Assembly: GCA_025403435.1 (NCBI GenBank)
Contig: CM046330.1
Span: forward strand, 22,652,239-22,716,238
Source of the DNA: Artocarpus heterophyllus
Taxonomy: Eukaryota > Streptophyta > Magnoliopsida > Rosales > Moraceae
DNA: 64,000 nucleotides
Direction of reading: 5' to 3'
This document shows positions 11,728-25,439 of this stretch, piece after piece. Below the pieces are notes generated by a model. That model was not told where the DNA came from. It saw nothing but the letters and a program-made list of their open reading frames with translations, and made no database searches. Position 1 is the first letter of the stretch; every line of letters begins with the position of its first letter. Both the position numbers and the translations under genes were made by a program.

Positions 11728-14700
11728 TGTCATGAACCCAAATCTGGGTGGTGACGTAGTAATTTAATTAAATAATTAAACATGTTTAACTAAACAAGCC
11801 GGTTATTTTATAAATAATTTAAGAAAACATTTTAGGTAAATTATAAAAATGTGGTGAATTTTAAAAAATTGTAAAATATTACCAACCATTAAAATTAGCA
11901 AGTAAATTTACGAAATAACCTTTGAAAATAAATTAAAGCCCTAAAGTTCATTTAAATCGATTAGGGTCTCACCAAGTCAAACATGGTGCACACATAGTAC
12001 AGACATATATAAAAATAATACAAACCATACTCCAACAAAATATGATCAGAGCCCTTAATATTACATGCCTTGATATAAAAACGGATAACCTAAACGTCTC
12101 ACGGTCCATGTAAGAATGACGACAACGTCCTACTCGACGGCGTACTATAAACCACCTCGAGGGGGAAATTTAAAAGCAAAATAGTAGAATCATGAGCAAA
12201 AGATTCAATAGGACTTAAGTTTTAAAATCATCATTTAAAAATAAAATAAAATAAATAAATAAATTTAAATGCAATTTAGAGGAATGATAAATAACCAAGT
12301 AATATCATACTCACCGCTCATGTCATGTGATTATCTCAAATCATAAATTAATATTCATTATGTGCAAAGCCAACTAATCACCATCGTAGTGGTCCAGTTG
12401 GGTTTTGGGACCTACCCCTAAGGTCGTTCTCTAGATAACCCGATCTTTGTGTGAGGCATCAGGCACTAATATCTTTCCAAATGGGGGTTTTTAATCCATT
12501 CGGTATTCAATGTCATAGTGATCATGTGATAACCCGCCTTTTCGGGCAGTCACTTTACTTACATAAACATCGTTCTTAAACAGTATTCTTACTTACTTAG
12601 TAAGAAAAATACTGAAATAATTTTTTTTTCTTTAAACGTACTTAAAAACTGTTGCGACCTCTGTCGCCATTCAAGTTGAGACCTTGCTCAACACTTGACT
12701 TTAAAACTATTTCAAATCGTTTCTTAAAACTTAATAAGAAACATTTACTCAATCATTGATCAAAACTTAACTTTATAAGAAAATAAAACATTTCGTAAAT
12801 ATATCGTAAAACTTTAAATACATTTCTTAAAAATGTGATTTTCTCACTACTTTGAAAACATTACATTAAGTAGTGGAAAACCTTTCCTTTGTGTAGCGAA
12901 AGCAAACTGTGGTGGTATCCATACCCAAATCCTTGCATTCGTCCTTCGCAGCACCCAGCTCTTCTAACGGGTCCTACTGGTCACCCATATACTACCTAAA
13001 GCATGAAGAAACTTTTTATGAGCTTTCGCTCAGCAAGTTCAAACATATTCTCACAATTCATTTAAAACATGCTTTAGAAACTTTTCTCATGGAAACCTTT
13101 TTCTTAAAACATTTCTCATTAACATTTTTTATAAATATTTTTCATAAAACATTTCTAAAACGTTTCTCCTAAACGTTTTGATAAAGCATTTCTATAATGT
13201 TTTTCATAAACGCTTTTCATAAAATATTTAACATAAAATAATCCTCAGATTGCTCTTCATAAACGTCATTTATGTTTTTATAAACACTTAATATAAAACA
13301 ATCCTCAGAATTTTTTCCATAGCATATAATGTTTCATAACAAAGAAAACCAGTAAAATCAAAATGCATGTTTCTATTTATGCTCAATGATGAACTTCAAT
13401 TATGAGCATTTTATGAACATTCTTTTCTTACTTTAACTTTCTACCTTCGTTTCTTAACTTTTCTTATCTTACTTTAACTTTCTATCTTTGTTCCTTATCT
13501 TTCTTATCTTACTTTAACCTTTAGTGTTTGTACCAACATCTTTAATCATGAGATCATAAATGTGATGCTTCCCTTGTGGAAGACTTAAGACCATCGAACT
13601 TCGAGGTCATGTACTTCACATCTAAGAGGTCCAACTTTAACTTTACTTTCATTACACTTTCTCTTTTTCGTTACGTTACCTTGTTATTAACTTGAGTGAG
13701 CATAACAAATGCAATCACATCATATGCAAACACACTTGCAATTCATAGTTTGTATTGTAAAATCTATTGCATAACAAATGCATCTTATTGCATAACAACT
13801 GCTACATAAAACACAAACACATTTTACAATTCATAACTTGTACTCTAACACTTATTACATAAAAAAAGCAACTTATTGCATAACAAATGCATCATATAAC
13901 ACAATCATATTTTGCAAATCATAACTTTTATTCTGAAACTTATTGCACAACAATTGCAACTTATTGCATAACAAATGCATTATAAAACTTATGATTTAAA
14001 CTATAAAACATTATGCACTGTCATAATGCAAAACATACTTTAAATACTTAAAATATCATAACTTGAACTTTTTAAAAATATGATGCATATCAATATGCAA
14101 ATAGACTAAAACATAACGGTTGCAAATTCATTGCAAACCTTATTTTGTACTTTAGAACTTTTTTACATAGTAAATGCAAGTATACTTTAAAAACAACTTA
14201 CATAACAATTGCAAATATATTTGCAAATCATATAAATAAGCATTTAAAAATTATTTACTTCATGCTGTAGGTGAAGTCTGAACTTACCCGGACTATGTCC
14301 TAGCATTCTCTATTCCGTTCCTTTCTCGTTCTTTTTTCTTCCATTGGTCGGCTTTTGTGTCCTGATCATACGATAGTCGACTCATTAATTAACTTTCTTT
14401 TTATCAATCCACTTGATTGATAATAAAACATAAACATTAACCATTCTTTCCTTTTAACTTGACTTGTGTACTATCGGTTTACCCCTTTTTCTTCACTTAA
14501 TTTTGTAACCCGCCGGGTTACTTTTTGTTTACTTGAACATCTCTTATTAAATCTCTCGTCACACGTGATGGTTACGTTACTTAACATATTACGAAACATT
14601 TTCTGTCTAAGAATGTTAAGCTAATTTGGAGTGTTCGACTCCGTTCTAGCCGTTTTCGTAAAAATGACATTTTTTACCCTTTTTGGGTTTTTTGTCAACT

Positions 14701-16416
14701 TCGTAACTCTATAAAACCCATTACAACTTTAACGTTCAATTATCTACATATTATGAAAAAATTCCCACTAAGGAGCACTTCCAGATATTGGCGTTTCGAG
14801 TCCGTTTTGGCCATTTTCATAAAATGGTCATTTTGCCCTTAACTCTTTTTCTTTCATTCATTCCTCGACTGAACTTTAAATCCTTAAAACTTAGCATCTA
14901 TAATACTTACTACCTACAGCAGTATAGAAAACCAACGTTCTCTTGTAAAAACCTAGTTTTTACACAATTTACAATTTTGGCCCCAATACAAAAATATTTA
15001 CATTTTTGCCCCCGGAACCAAAACTAATCTTTTTACACCATTAGTACCCATTTTTCATGAGGAACATTTTTGCTCAAAGTACTATATTCAAAATCCTTTG
15101 GAAAAATGACATTTTTCCCTTTAAATTTTTTTCTCAATTTCAACAAATTCTTGTAAAATTAAAATCTCACAAACAGTTAAGATTTTTGACGAACTGTCTA
15201 CAATGTCTAACATTTTCAATGAGATCTATGACCTTCGTGTTGTAACTTTTTTGAGATTTCCACTATACAGGGGTGTTTTTGGGCATTTTCATTTCTGCTG
15301 AGAAAGTACTTTTTCTTTCAATTTAGTCCTTGGGGTATTTTTGTAAAAATCTATTTTTAAACAATAAATCTACCCCTGCATAGGCAGTTCCAACCCTTGT
15401 TTGAATCATTTTCATGCCCACTCATCATTTTTTACAAAAACTAACATTTTGCACAATAAAACCTAAATTTTCGCAACATCACCATGACATACTTCATGTA
15501 TCTATGGGATTTAAGCAAAACTTTGCTTGAAAGCCCACATACCTTTCAAAGAATAAAAAACAAATTAAAAATCGCATAATTTCAAAACTTTGAAATTCAA
15601 ACGTTACCCTAAATAGCACTTTTGGATTCTAGCCCTCCAAGAGCTCCTTTAAAGCCTTTTTCCTAAGCATTTCTCACACAAAAATGCTTTAAATTAACTT
15701 TCCTTCCTTAACCCAAGAAAAACCATGAAAAACCTTAAAAAAAAAGTTAAGGTTTTACCTTAAAACTTGATAAAAATCCTTGGGCTTCACTTCTTGAACT
15801 TAATTGGAGTTAGTTTTGCAAAGATAGGAAGTTGAAAAATTCTTGGAGAGGTCCAACTATGGCTGCCGGTTTGGGAGGAAGAAGAAAATGGAAGATTTTT
15901 GGCTAAACTCTCATTAAATGCATACTTATCCAATGGGTGACACATGGTAATCCATTAGGTTACCATGTGGCATAATGGGATTGGGCCACCTTTCATGGCT
16001 TGGTGGCTCAATAGAAGTCAAGTGGGTGTCCACTATGTGGGGCCCAAAAATTTACACTGTGTAATTTTTTACCACATAGTATTTTATTATACTACCGTGA
16101 TAAAATCAATGCAAAAACATATTCCTAAACTATGAAAATATTTTACTTGCCTCTAGTTTATTTTTGGAGGCCAAACATAACCTTTCTCATATCTGCGTTT
16201 TCACTTAGCAGTATTCTTTCTATACTGCTTTAACTTAAACAGTCTAATTTTTGTACTGCATGACCTTAAACAGTCCAATTCTTGCATTGTATTATTCTAA
16301 CACTGTATAATTTTTCATGTTATTACACAGTATTTTTCCTTAAATTGTATTTTTCGTCTTAATATAATCCTTAACTTAATGCATTTTTAATACATTAGAA
16401 ATTCTCAGACGTTACA
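11728..16416 (-). repeat. Very long (~4.7 kb) 5' LTR of the second gypsy element
   Basis: On the minus strand it starts TGTAACGTCTGAG (16416) and ends GGTTCATGACA (11728), i.e. TG...CA. Its right part on the plus map (~11960-12480) aligns with the LTR at 6193-8305: the GTGCACACATAGTAC word, the GGTTTTGGGACCTACCCC word, and the motif near 12190-12225. From ~12540 to 16380 there are degenerate short repeats (TTTCATAAAACATTT-like words ~13060-13330; TTGCATAACAAATGC-like words ~13690-14230) that the 2.1-kb relatives lack. Either the LTR is genuinely expanded or it holds an unrecognised insertion. Confidence 0.6.
13680..14240. repeat. Degenerate tandem-like array of TTGCATAACAAATGC words
   Basis: Words such as CTTATTGCATAACAAATGCA recur near 13780, 13875 and 13960 with further diverged copies on both sides, about every 90-120 bp. 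The array sits inside the long LTR and probably accounts for part of its extra length. No protein coding was seen. Confidence 0.5.
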
Positions 16417-18115
16417 GATCATATCATTCTCCAGACATCATATTACCGAGTTTTCATTTTACATTTATTATTATCATTTATTATGATCATGTCCAGTATC
16501 TCTTGGAAATAAATAAATAATACAAGTAACTCATTTCTTAAAAATGCCTTAAGAAAATACAATATGGCCAAAACTCATTTCAAATCATGGCTATCGAAAA
16601 GAGGGTCTAGAGTCCTATCTCGTTATCTAGCACGATTGTACTAATACCGCAGCCCCGTTCTACTACACGTTAGCTCCTTGGGATGGCAAATAACCTTAGG
16701 TATAGACTAAACAAATTAATGTCTGATCATTGACATAACCTACTAGTATGCTATCTATGGTTCCTTAGTGTGCCATCTCTTACCATACTCATTTATTTTC
16801 ATAGCAATTAAATATATTTTTAAAACATATGAAGAATAATATTGATCTATAAATCAGGTGAAAGTAATTAAAAAAAATGCATTTTGGGACAAGTAGGACT
16901 CGGATGGCCAAAGAATAGCCTTTGGCACTGTGTGGCCGACCGTGGGCTCTCGGCTAGTAGTGCTCGAATTCAATCCATGGTCAAACCACTCTAAATTTAT
17001 TTTAATGCATGTAAATCATTTGTAAGTGATCCATAAACATGATATGAAGCTTTTAAACTCAATTTTATAACCGTGCAATATGTTCTCATCATTTTTCATA
17101 TATTTGCTCAAATAATTCTGAAAGTGAACAAAATTGTAAAAACTGATTTTGATTTGGTTTCAATCTAAAATGAATCATGAATTCTTGATGACATAGGTTC
17201 TATAAACTCAGATTGTATGTTGTTTAAGCTCATCAAGCCTCATATCATAGCAAGCAAGGTGAAATTTTCACTCAAACAAGCTCAAGCACAAGCTGCTCTA
17301 GTTAAAATTGGAAGCCAGACTTGCATATGATTTTTAGTCATACAATCAGATTTTTTTAAGCTTCAAATTGCAAGTTGAATTTGTTTTAAACATCACTGAC
17401 CTTGGTTTGAGCGTCTTCTGTAGCTTGGTGGCCCCAAATTTTTTAGAAGTCCAACTAGGCTTGGCTGGGAATTCTTGCTCAGTGTTCTGGAGGTAATGTG
17501 AGGCTTGAGAGTTTTGTCTAAGTAGTTGAGTAGCAAGGTGAGTGTCTGCGAGTTATTGGAAACAAAGTGAAAATGTGCATGATAGGAAGAAGTGGACATG
17601 AAGGAGAGAAGATAAAAGGAGTGATGATGTTTGAATTTTTGGATATTCTCCTTGCTGAATACAATTATGGTTTTCATGAGAAAACTAGTACACAGTTTGG
17701 CAAAGAGTTGTCTGAGTTTTCAAGATTGGCAAGTTTCAAGGCTTGTTTAGGTGATGTTTCACGTGGAATCTCAATGTGTATGAGTGTGTGTGTTTTTGAG
17801 TTTCAAGACCCGAGAGCTATGAGTTTCAAAGTTGAATTTCCACGTGATTGTGTCTGAGTATAGAGTAGGGACTTGTTTGGCATTTCGCCAAAAGTTTTGT
17901 TCTACATTTTTTTTAAATAAATCTGAATTTTAGAAAATGAAACAAATTACCAAAATTGTTAAAATTAAGTCAACAAATGATAAAAACGAAGAGAAATTAA
18001 CAAAATAATTAAAATGCAATTAAATTAGAAATTGACACAAAAATGATCAAATTAAGCTTAATTTATAATTAGGCACACTAATTCACCAACTTAGCACACT
18101 AATTTCTATGCAACC
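16417..18115 (-). repeat. Truncated older gypsy LTR interrupted by the second element
   Basis: The left edge abuts the TGTAAC end at 16416. The sequence from 16440 aligns with the middle of the LTR at 6193-8305 (around ~6910: ACCGAGT...ATTTACATT...ATTAT), and 16600-16690 corresponds to the AGTCCTA...CTCG segment near 7085. The outer end near 18060-18110 has the AATTAGTGTGCC-type words found at the LTR starts of the relatives. The missing half is not next to the other end of the inserted element in this assembly. Boundaries are approximate. Confidence 0.5.
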
Positions 18116-21100
18116 CAGTATATAAAATAGTAATGGGTGTTTTTTTCTATCAGTCTTGTGAAACTAGAAATCATCTAAGAAAATTCTATTAATTCAACCA
18201 TGAAATCATGGAGCTGGCAAATCAACTACATGGATATATATAATTTAAGCTTAAAAAATTATTTGTAATTTAAGTATTGGCATGATTAAATTAATATAGT
18301 TTTAACTTTTTTGCTTATACCACTACAGGAAACTAAAGTTATATTATCACTTTTTTTTTTGTAGTGTTTCAAAAATTGTGTTTGTTTGTATATTGGATCT
18401 AATATTATTTGGAATAAAATTTTGTTTCCAAATATAATATTATTTTGTGATTATTCGAAATTTTGCACAATTTATTTTGTTTTGTATGCATATCTCCTGA
18501 GATTTTTCTTCTTGATGGTGATATGTTAATTTTTTTTTTTTAAATTGCTTTCATAGTTGTGTGATTTTGAAGGTGATTACATTGCTTTGCAATTCGGAAA
18601 TTTAAGGGTTTAGTTATGCCAACTGTGCCGCCAATGGGTATTTTAGATGCCACGGCACATGGTGAAGGTGGCAACAGCTTATGTTGGTACAGGCTGAAAA
18701 TAGGGCTTTTCTTAGTTCACTGTTGTAATATGCTGCATCTTAATTATATATGATTGTCAATATTTGACACTATCCATCACTTTCGACTAAAACGGTTTTT
18801 TTTCCTGTTTAGATGTGCAGGTGGCACCTTAAAAAGGCATGATGCCCCCTTATAAAAAACAAAAGAAAAAGAAAAAAATAAAAATGAGAGAAATAACAAA
18901 ATTTTGAAATTTTTTAAGGTAAATAGCATGTTTTTAAAATATTTATAGTCAATAGTAAATTCATGATGTAAATAATTTATTTATTATTTAACAAGAACTA
19001 TTTACATTGTAAACAAAGGAGTAAATAAACTATTTGCATCTTAAATTTATTTACTGTATAAATAGTAACTATTTACATAAAAGGTAAATAAATTATTTAC
19101 ACCATAATTTTAATATTTACTATAAATGTTTTCAAAATCTACTATTTAAAATAATTACTTTTGAAAAAGTGCAATTTACGACAATTTTTTAGGGAAAAAA
19201 AAGCTTCATGACATAGGCCTTATTTCTTTCTCTCATTATATATAAGAAGCCTTCTTTGTGGTTCTTCTCAATTAAATGCCATGAATAATTTGCTTCAATA
19301 GTTCCTTCACTTTTTAGCACATAATATTTTAGCCCTTCTATTTAAAAAAAAAAAAATTGACAAGACAATCCCTTAACTCTTACAACATTAGTTATTCTAT
19401 TAAAAAAACTCAAGCTTTTTTGTATAGATACCCCTTGAACTTGTTGCATTTGGCATATTACTCCCTGAGCTAAAAATCTTGGTGATTGACCCATTAATTT
19501 TAAAAATATGATGCATCATTAGTCCTTTTGATTATTTGTGTTAAAATTTTAGCTGGATTTCATCGTTCGCATATGACTTACTTTCAAGGTCCTTTGTGGT
19601 CCTTTAAGTAGACGTTTAAAAAAAAACCATGGTTGCCTCTCACTCAACTTGGTACCAAAACACCAGAAAAAACAAATCCCAAATTCACCAAACAAAAAAC
19701 AAATCATAGATCTACCTTGTGTTTGACAAGAGTAGTTCATAACACTTTTTCAGTTATAAACAGTGTAAAGCTTTCACATGTTATAGTAATAATAAAAAAA
19801 TCATTATAGTGTAAAATTCACATGTTATAATAAAAACAATTTTAACCACAGATTTTCACAGCCCTACCAAGCACCTTAAAAAAATAAAAATAAAAAAACA
19901 AAACAGGTAATAACAATTATCTTTCTTCCTCTGCTTTTTCCAAAATTCTAAAACCCAATGACCCAAATCAAAAAATCCTCTTTGAACGATCAGATCACAA
20001 CAGCAATGAGTCTGCTCCCCATGAGTTTTGGTATTGCGGCACCTACACTGTACGTCGTAGCTCCTCCACAACCGCAAGTCCTGGCGTTGCAGTACCTTCA
20101 CCCTACACAAACTCTGGCAGCGCGGCGCCCCCCCCCAAAACCTTAACCAAACTCTTAGCCACTCTCTCTAAGCCTTTCTCCCCTCTGTTCTCATGACTTT
20201 CTTCTAGAACCATTTTAGACCAAAACCCATCAATATGAAAATAAAAAAAGGAAAGAAAACACAGAGGTGATAGAGAGAGCTAAGAAAAAATTGAACCTAT
20301 TTTCACCATTTTCTTCAAGACCCATTAAAGACAAACGAACTTTTTCTGTTTCGTTAAGTTTTAGAAGGTGGAGGAGTTGTAACTGGGAAAACATTGCTTC
20401 AGAGTAGGAGAAAGAAAGGGGTAGGGGCCATTTTTTTTTTTGTTGTTTTTTTATTTAATATCTAATTATACTAAAATGACCATATTTCCCTCTCTAAAAT
20501 GTAAAAAATGTCAAAAAGTTAACACGGTTACTAATCGGACCTTTTACGCAACTAATTTTAAAACTTAAGGAGTGAATTTTTAAGATTTTGAAGTTAGCGA
20601 CCAATTTACCGAACACAATAAGTTTAGGAGGCATCCATACAAAAAAGATGAAAACTCAGGGAGACACATGTATGCCCATCACGTGAGTTTATTTTACTAG
20701 GTGTAATAGTACTTTCATATGTTGTCTCCTCAGCAGTTGGAAGAAATTTAAAAAGGAAACGAGAAAAATGAAAAGAAAACATATGTGCATTTGAAAATGA
20801 GAGATAAGAGGGGCAGATTAGGCTCAACGGGAAGAGCTGTTGAAGAGGACTTGGCGCAACGATCGGGTTGCCTGCAAATCGATCTAGCACTTGCAACTGC
20901 TGAAGTGGGCTCAACATTGGCGATAACGAGGTTGAGCTCATTACAACTTCACGAGAGGAAGGATACGACGCAATGAGGAGGGATGGTTGGGACGCTCGCA
21001 AAAGGCTTGTCACCGCTATCAATTTCAATCATAATAACTCTGACCTGTTGTAGAGGGATCTTGTTACCACTATCAATTTCAATCATAAAAAGATTCATTT

Positions 21101-22316
21101 TTTAGTTCAATTGAAGTTTTCTCTACAAGTGTTTTCCAACATGGCAATAAAGCTTAGCCTTGTAGACGTTGGATTTATAATTAATCAAACTGAATTAATA
21201 CATAATTAGGAGGTTAACTTAGATTGAATAGGCCCTTTGATCAATGTAATTAGGTCCTAACATACTTAAAAATCCGGTTGGTGGCACAATAGTTAATGGA
21301 AATACAGACAACAAACAAGAACTCAAATAAACATGAAGAATCTAAAGTCATGATACCATATAGGAGATTTATAGTGATTCACTTAAATATTAACCTACGT
21401 CCACTGTTGAGGAAGCATCTTCTTTACTATTGATAAAACTTTGTACAAGTTACAGTGATTTCTAAAAATAATATATGCTTGTGTGGAAAAGAGCAAGAAT
21501 CTTAGAAGAGAGAGAGAGTGAGAAAGTATTTACATAGAGTAGGTGGAGAATTAGGAGAAGAATAGATGTGTTTCTAGCCTATTTATAATGGCCTTATTTG
21601 ATGAAGTGGTTTCCCGCTCATCGATAGTTGGCTCTATAGTGGCTGATGGAGTGGGACACGTATCATGGCTATTGGCCTTGAGTCTTAGACTACTTCATCT
21701 CAAGTAACCATTTGATTTAGTGGTTTTCAACTTCCATCGGGCAATGTCTAGCTTTAAATCAATCACTTCATATTATGGTGAGCAAATTGACTACAACGAT
21801 CGTAAAGTCTACTTCGTATCAAGTAGGACTAGGACCCCGACCATAGGACTCAAACAAATCAATTACAAAAACGATATCTTCTCAAATTGGACTAATTTGA
21901 TAAGGATCACATGTGACTAACATGTTGAGTGTTATTCTAGTTGGGCTCACTCTACTCGCTATGCAATTTGGGCTACTCACGAATGAACTTGGAGTAGGCC
22001 TCTTGATTTAGGCTTCTCCAAATCATACCCCAATATTTAGCCTTCTATTCCTTATTTGATTGAATCAACTACAAGAATGCAATCGAACTCAATGAATAGA
22101 GAGTTGTATCATTTCCTCTGCAAGCAATGAGCTTTTGCTTCCTTTACACAAAAGCCTCCTACATGACTAGCACGACTCTTCTTCGAGAAGACGTGAGTGT
22201 CAAGGACGAGACAGGTGGCGTAATTCCAGTTGTTAATTTCAAAATACCACTACTATGATGACATCACCCAAACTTGAAATGACAATGCCTCAGTTTAATT
22301 AGGAGACGGAAAAGAC
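18116..22316. other. Intergenic stretch without a recognisable gene
   Basis: Open frames here (for example near 19856-20146 and 20624-21028) have no recognisable domains and overlap on both strands. AT-rich segments at 18935-19150 repeat GTAAATA/TATTTAC palindromic words. About 19735-19880 resembles the repeat upstream of LPEAT2 (47958-48255). CACTA-like ends are at 18321-18366. I see nothing else I can support. Confidence 0.4.
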
Positions 22317-22321
22317 ATTGA

Positions 22322-22439
22322 CGGCCCGTTTGTTTCGATACTCGAATCACGGTTCGAATCATTTTGCTACATTATTTTTTCTCACAAAAATTTAAATCTT
22401 CATTTAAATACTCTATTCAAATACTTGAACCAAACGGGC
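22322..22439. mobile_element. Small MITE with imperfect ~24-bp inverted ends
   Basis: A 118-bp element. One end reads CGGCCCGTTTGTTTCGATAC; the reverse complement of the other end reads GCCCGTTTGGTTCAAGTATT. The inverted match runs for about 24 bases with a few differences. Both sides are flanked by ATTGA (22317-22321 and 22440-22444), a possible 5-bp target duplication. There is no coding capacity. Confidence 0.65.
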
Positions 22440-22843
22440 ATTGAACCACCACCATTGCATAATCCTGTTAAAGAGAGATCTTGATTGTTAGTTTGAAAAC
22501 TCAGGCTATAAACTCTCTTCTTCCCAAATTTCTTTATTTTACATTTCCAAGTTTACAAGAGAGGAGAAAAGCTCTCTCAAGCTTTTAAGATTCTCAGGCA
22601 AGATTTCTTCCCCTTTTTTTTTTTTTTTTTTTTGCTCTTTTTCCTATTTTGACTTCCATAAGATTATTTCTTTCTTGATTCTATGCATTTTAATATATTT
22701 TTCTAGAAACTTTGTTGTGAAAATTACTAGTTTTTTTGTTGTTTGTTATTTTGATGTAAGAGTTTAAGCCAGTTCCTCAATTCTTTAGTTTTCCTTCTTT
22801 TCCTCCAAAGATCACTCTTCTTCTTTTTTTTTCCAAATCAAAT

Positions 22844-25033
22844 CATGTCGAAAAGGCCAATAGTAGTCAATTCGGTTAATAACTTTGATGATGATTGGAG
22901 CAAGTAGACGAACTGGGGTTCTAAGGATGACAAAGAACTTGACTTCGTGATTGCTGAATTGACGATGGAATGGAACTCCAGAATGGGAGATGCAAGCATC
23001 AGCAGAATTACTGGAGTAGACGATGACTGAGCAAGTACATCAAACTTATCGATCCCAGATCGACCGATAAGAAATCATCATGCAAGCACTTCTAGTCAAG
23101 ACGGTGAGCAGGGAATCGCTAGAGCCACCCACTCACACGAGTCATCAATGAAAAGAGAGATCTTCCTTGCCAATAACCATAAGTCAGAACTAGTAAGTGA
23201 GGACTTCGTGAAAATTCGATCAATATACAGATCCCAAATGAAGTAGAAATTCTTCTTTCTTATCCCCAACAGGCGTTTAGGCACTCAGAATGATAACTGG
23301 GCGTGGATGTACGACAAGTATTTTAAACTGTGACTAAGGCTTCTAGTCTTAGTGTTTGTTCTTAAGGTGATGGCGCACCACCATACGTCTGTGAGCTAAC
23401 TTATGTCGAACGGAATGCATCTGCTCTTAGGGTCATTGTGCTCATCGAGGAAGCTGACACTGAGTTCTCCGTCGGTGATTTTTTGAACTGCTACTGGACG
23501 AAGGAGAACGACCACAATAGGGGTCAATTCTATTTTGTGTGTAGAAAAATAAGCAACTAATCTCTAACTTTATCAACGTTAATAAGAAGTAACAGAAAAG
23601 ATACTTTTTATGTCCCTTTTTAAAGCGTCAGCATAATTTTCCACCCATTTTCCTTTCATATTTTCTTAGGGCCATCTTAACGACTTAAAATATCTTATGT
23701 GTCTTGCACTCATTTTCCTTCCCTTTTTTACCATTTTTTTTAAACTTGCAATTATTACAACTAATACTTTACATATTTTGTGTGTCTTACAGATCCCAAA
23801 GCAATGCTTCCACCCCCTCTTGGAATCAAATTCTTTGAGTGCTTTGAGAAGATAGTTGTTGCTAAAAAAAGCCTATGGCCAGAAATCTCTCAACCCAATT
23901 ATCTTAGTAGATCATCAATTTGGAAGAGGTTCATTGAGATTCCAATAGGTATACCTAAATGTTTTCCAAGTCATTTCAATTGGCTGTTTATTTGTCGTGA
24001 TGCACTTCACCGGTTGTATGGTCCATCAAAGTTCATCATGCCCTTATCTGAGAAGACATTCTGCTCGTAGAGTCTGCTCTTAACAGCATAAAGTTACTCT
24101 TCTAATAATCGAAGAGTAAGATATGAGATAGCTAGCCAAGAAACTTGCTATGAAGGAGAAGAAGAGAGAGTAAATTGAGTCAGGTGCAAGCGACAAGTTC
24201 AATAAGGCATTAGACATATCAAAGCCTTTGCCACCAATCCTTGACTTTGAAATTCAGCCACTAGCACTAAAGAAGAAGCGAGTCAAAGAGTCTACTTAAA
24301 GCTTAGAAGGTGAAGAGAAAGAGGTTCCAAAGGGACTGGTCATGCTCGTTGCTTAGGTAGATACGAGCATGATGACTAACTTCACAACAACTATCCAAGC
24401 AGCTAGAAGCTTGAGCTTTCTCTTGAAGTCGCAAAACTTTCCAGTCACACTCTATCATCTCCCCATGATGAGGCGCTACCCTACTGATTCTGGTAACTTT
24501 AATTAAAATTGCTTTAAGTGATGCTGTGTGTCTTGCAATTTTGGCTTAATGAGTCTCAATGGAGGCCATGCAATTCTTGAACTCCCTTAGGAATCAGGTT
24601 GAAGACAAGATAGGGAGGATGAGAAACCTTATCACTCAACAGGACATCAAGCTAAGCAAAGCTAAAGAGATAAAGAAAGCAGGAGTCGAGGCACAGGCGA
24701 TTGCAAAGGAAGAAGTGTGAAATCTTTCGGAGTCACTTGTCATGTCCAACAAGAAGGTTCTTGAGCTTGGTAGCAAGCTTCATGAGCAAAGAAAACAGCT
24801 GGATGCCAGGGATAAGGACATTGCAAAACTGGCAGAACAAGTGGTCGGCATTCATGGATGCTGTTTTGAAAGCTTGTCTTGAGCTGTTTAAAGAAATCCA
24901 AGAACATGGGGTGGCCAAGTTCGGCATTGAGAAGGAAATTGAGAACCTTGAGTCGCTTCTTACGCCTGACGTCGAATATGATGAAGAAAAGGGGGTGACT
25001 ACACCATTAGCACCCCAAAACGACATTATGTAG
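22844..25033 (+). pseudogene. Decayed coding relic with coiled-coil-like C-terminal part (possible non-autonomous retroelement ORF)
   Basis: Several plus-strand protein-like pieces follow each other: an ATG near 22844 with acidic Asp/Ser-rich codons; a piece at ~23370-23520; an open frame 23793-24066 (PLGIKFFECFEKIV..., a conserved-looking globular block); a Lys/Glu/Leu-rich stretch from 24560; and an open frame ending at 25033 with Glu/Lys heptad-like patterns. Stops and frame changes separate them. I do not recognise the family with certainty. Plant gypsy-associated proteins with a globular N-half and a coiled-coil C-half look similar. A dead host gene is the alternative. Confidence 0.35.
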
Positions 25034-25439
25034 CCTTCTATCAAAGGCAGTTCTTTTTAGCCGCCAACTGCTGCTAGCAAATTCTCCTCGTAGCCCATCA
25101 AGCCAGTAGACTAATTCTTTTTATATTTTGTATTATACTCTTCTTGCAAATACCAATTGTAATATTTGGACATCCACACTATATTCACTTGATAAATGAA
25201 TGTTTTTTGCTTTTCCACTTGTTCTTGTTTGACCAATCTGCTGTATATCTTTGATTTCTTCGATTAATATGCCCATTTTCGTTCTTTTATTAATATACCC
25301 ATTTTCTCTCCCCCAAAGTTCGTTTTTTTTTTTTTTTCCAAATATGAAACAACTTTAAAGAATTTAGAGTTGAAAATAACTCTCATGATAGATTATAAAT
25401 AATACCAAATGAACATATCAAGCCCAATGGGTTCGATCA

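Noticed and set aside
13680..14240. CRISPR-like regular repeats
   Set aside because: Repeats are degenerate, spacing is irregular and the context is a plant LTR.
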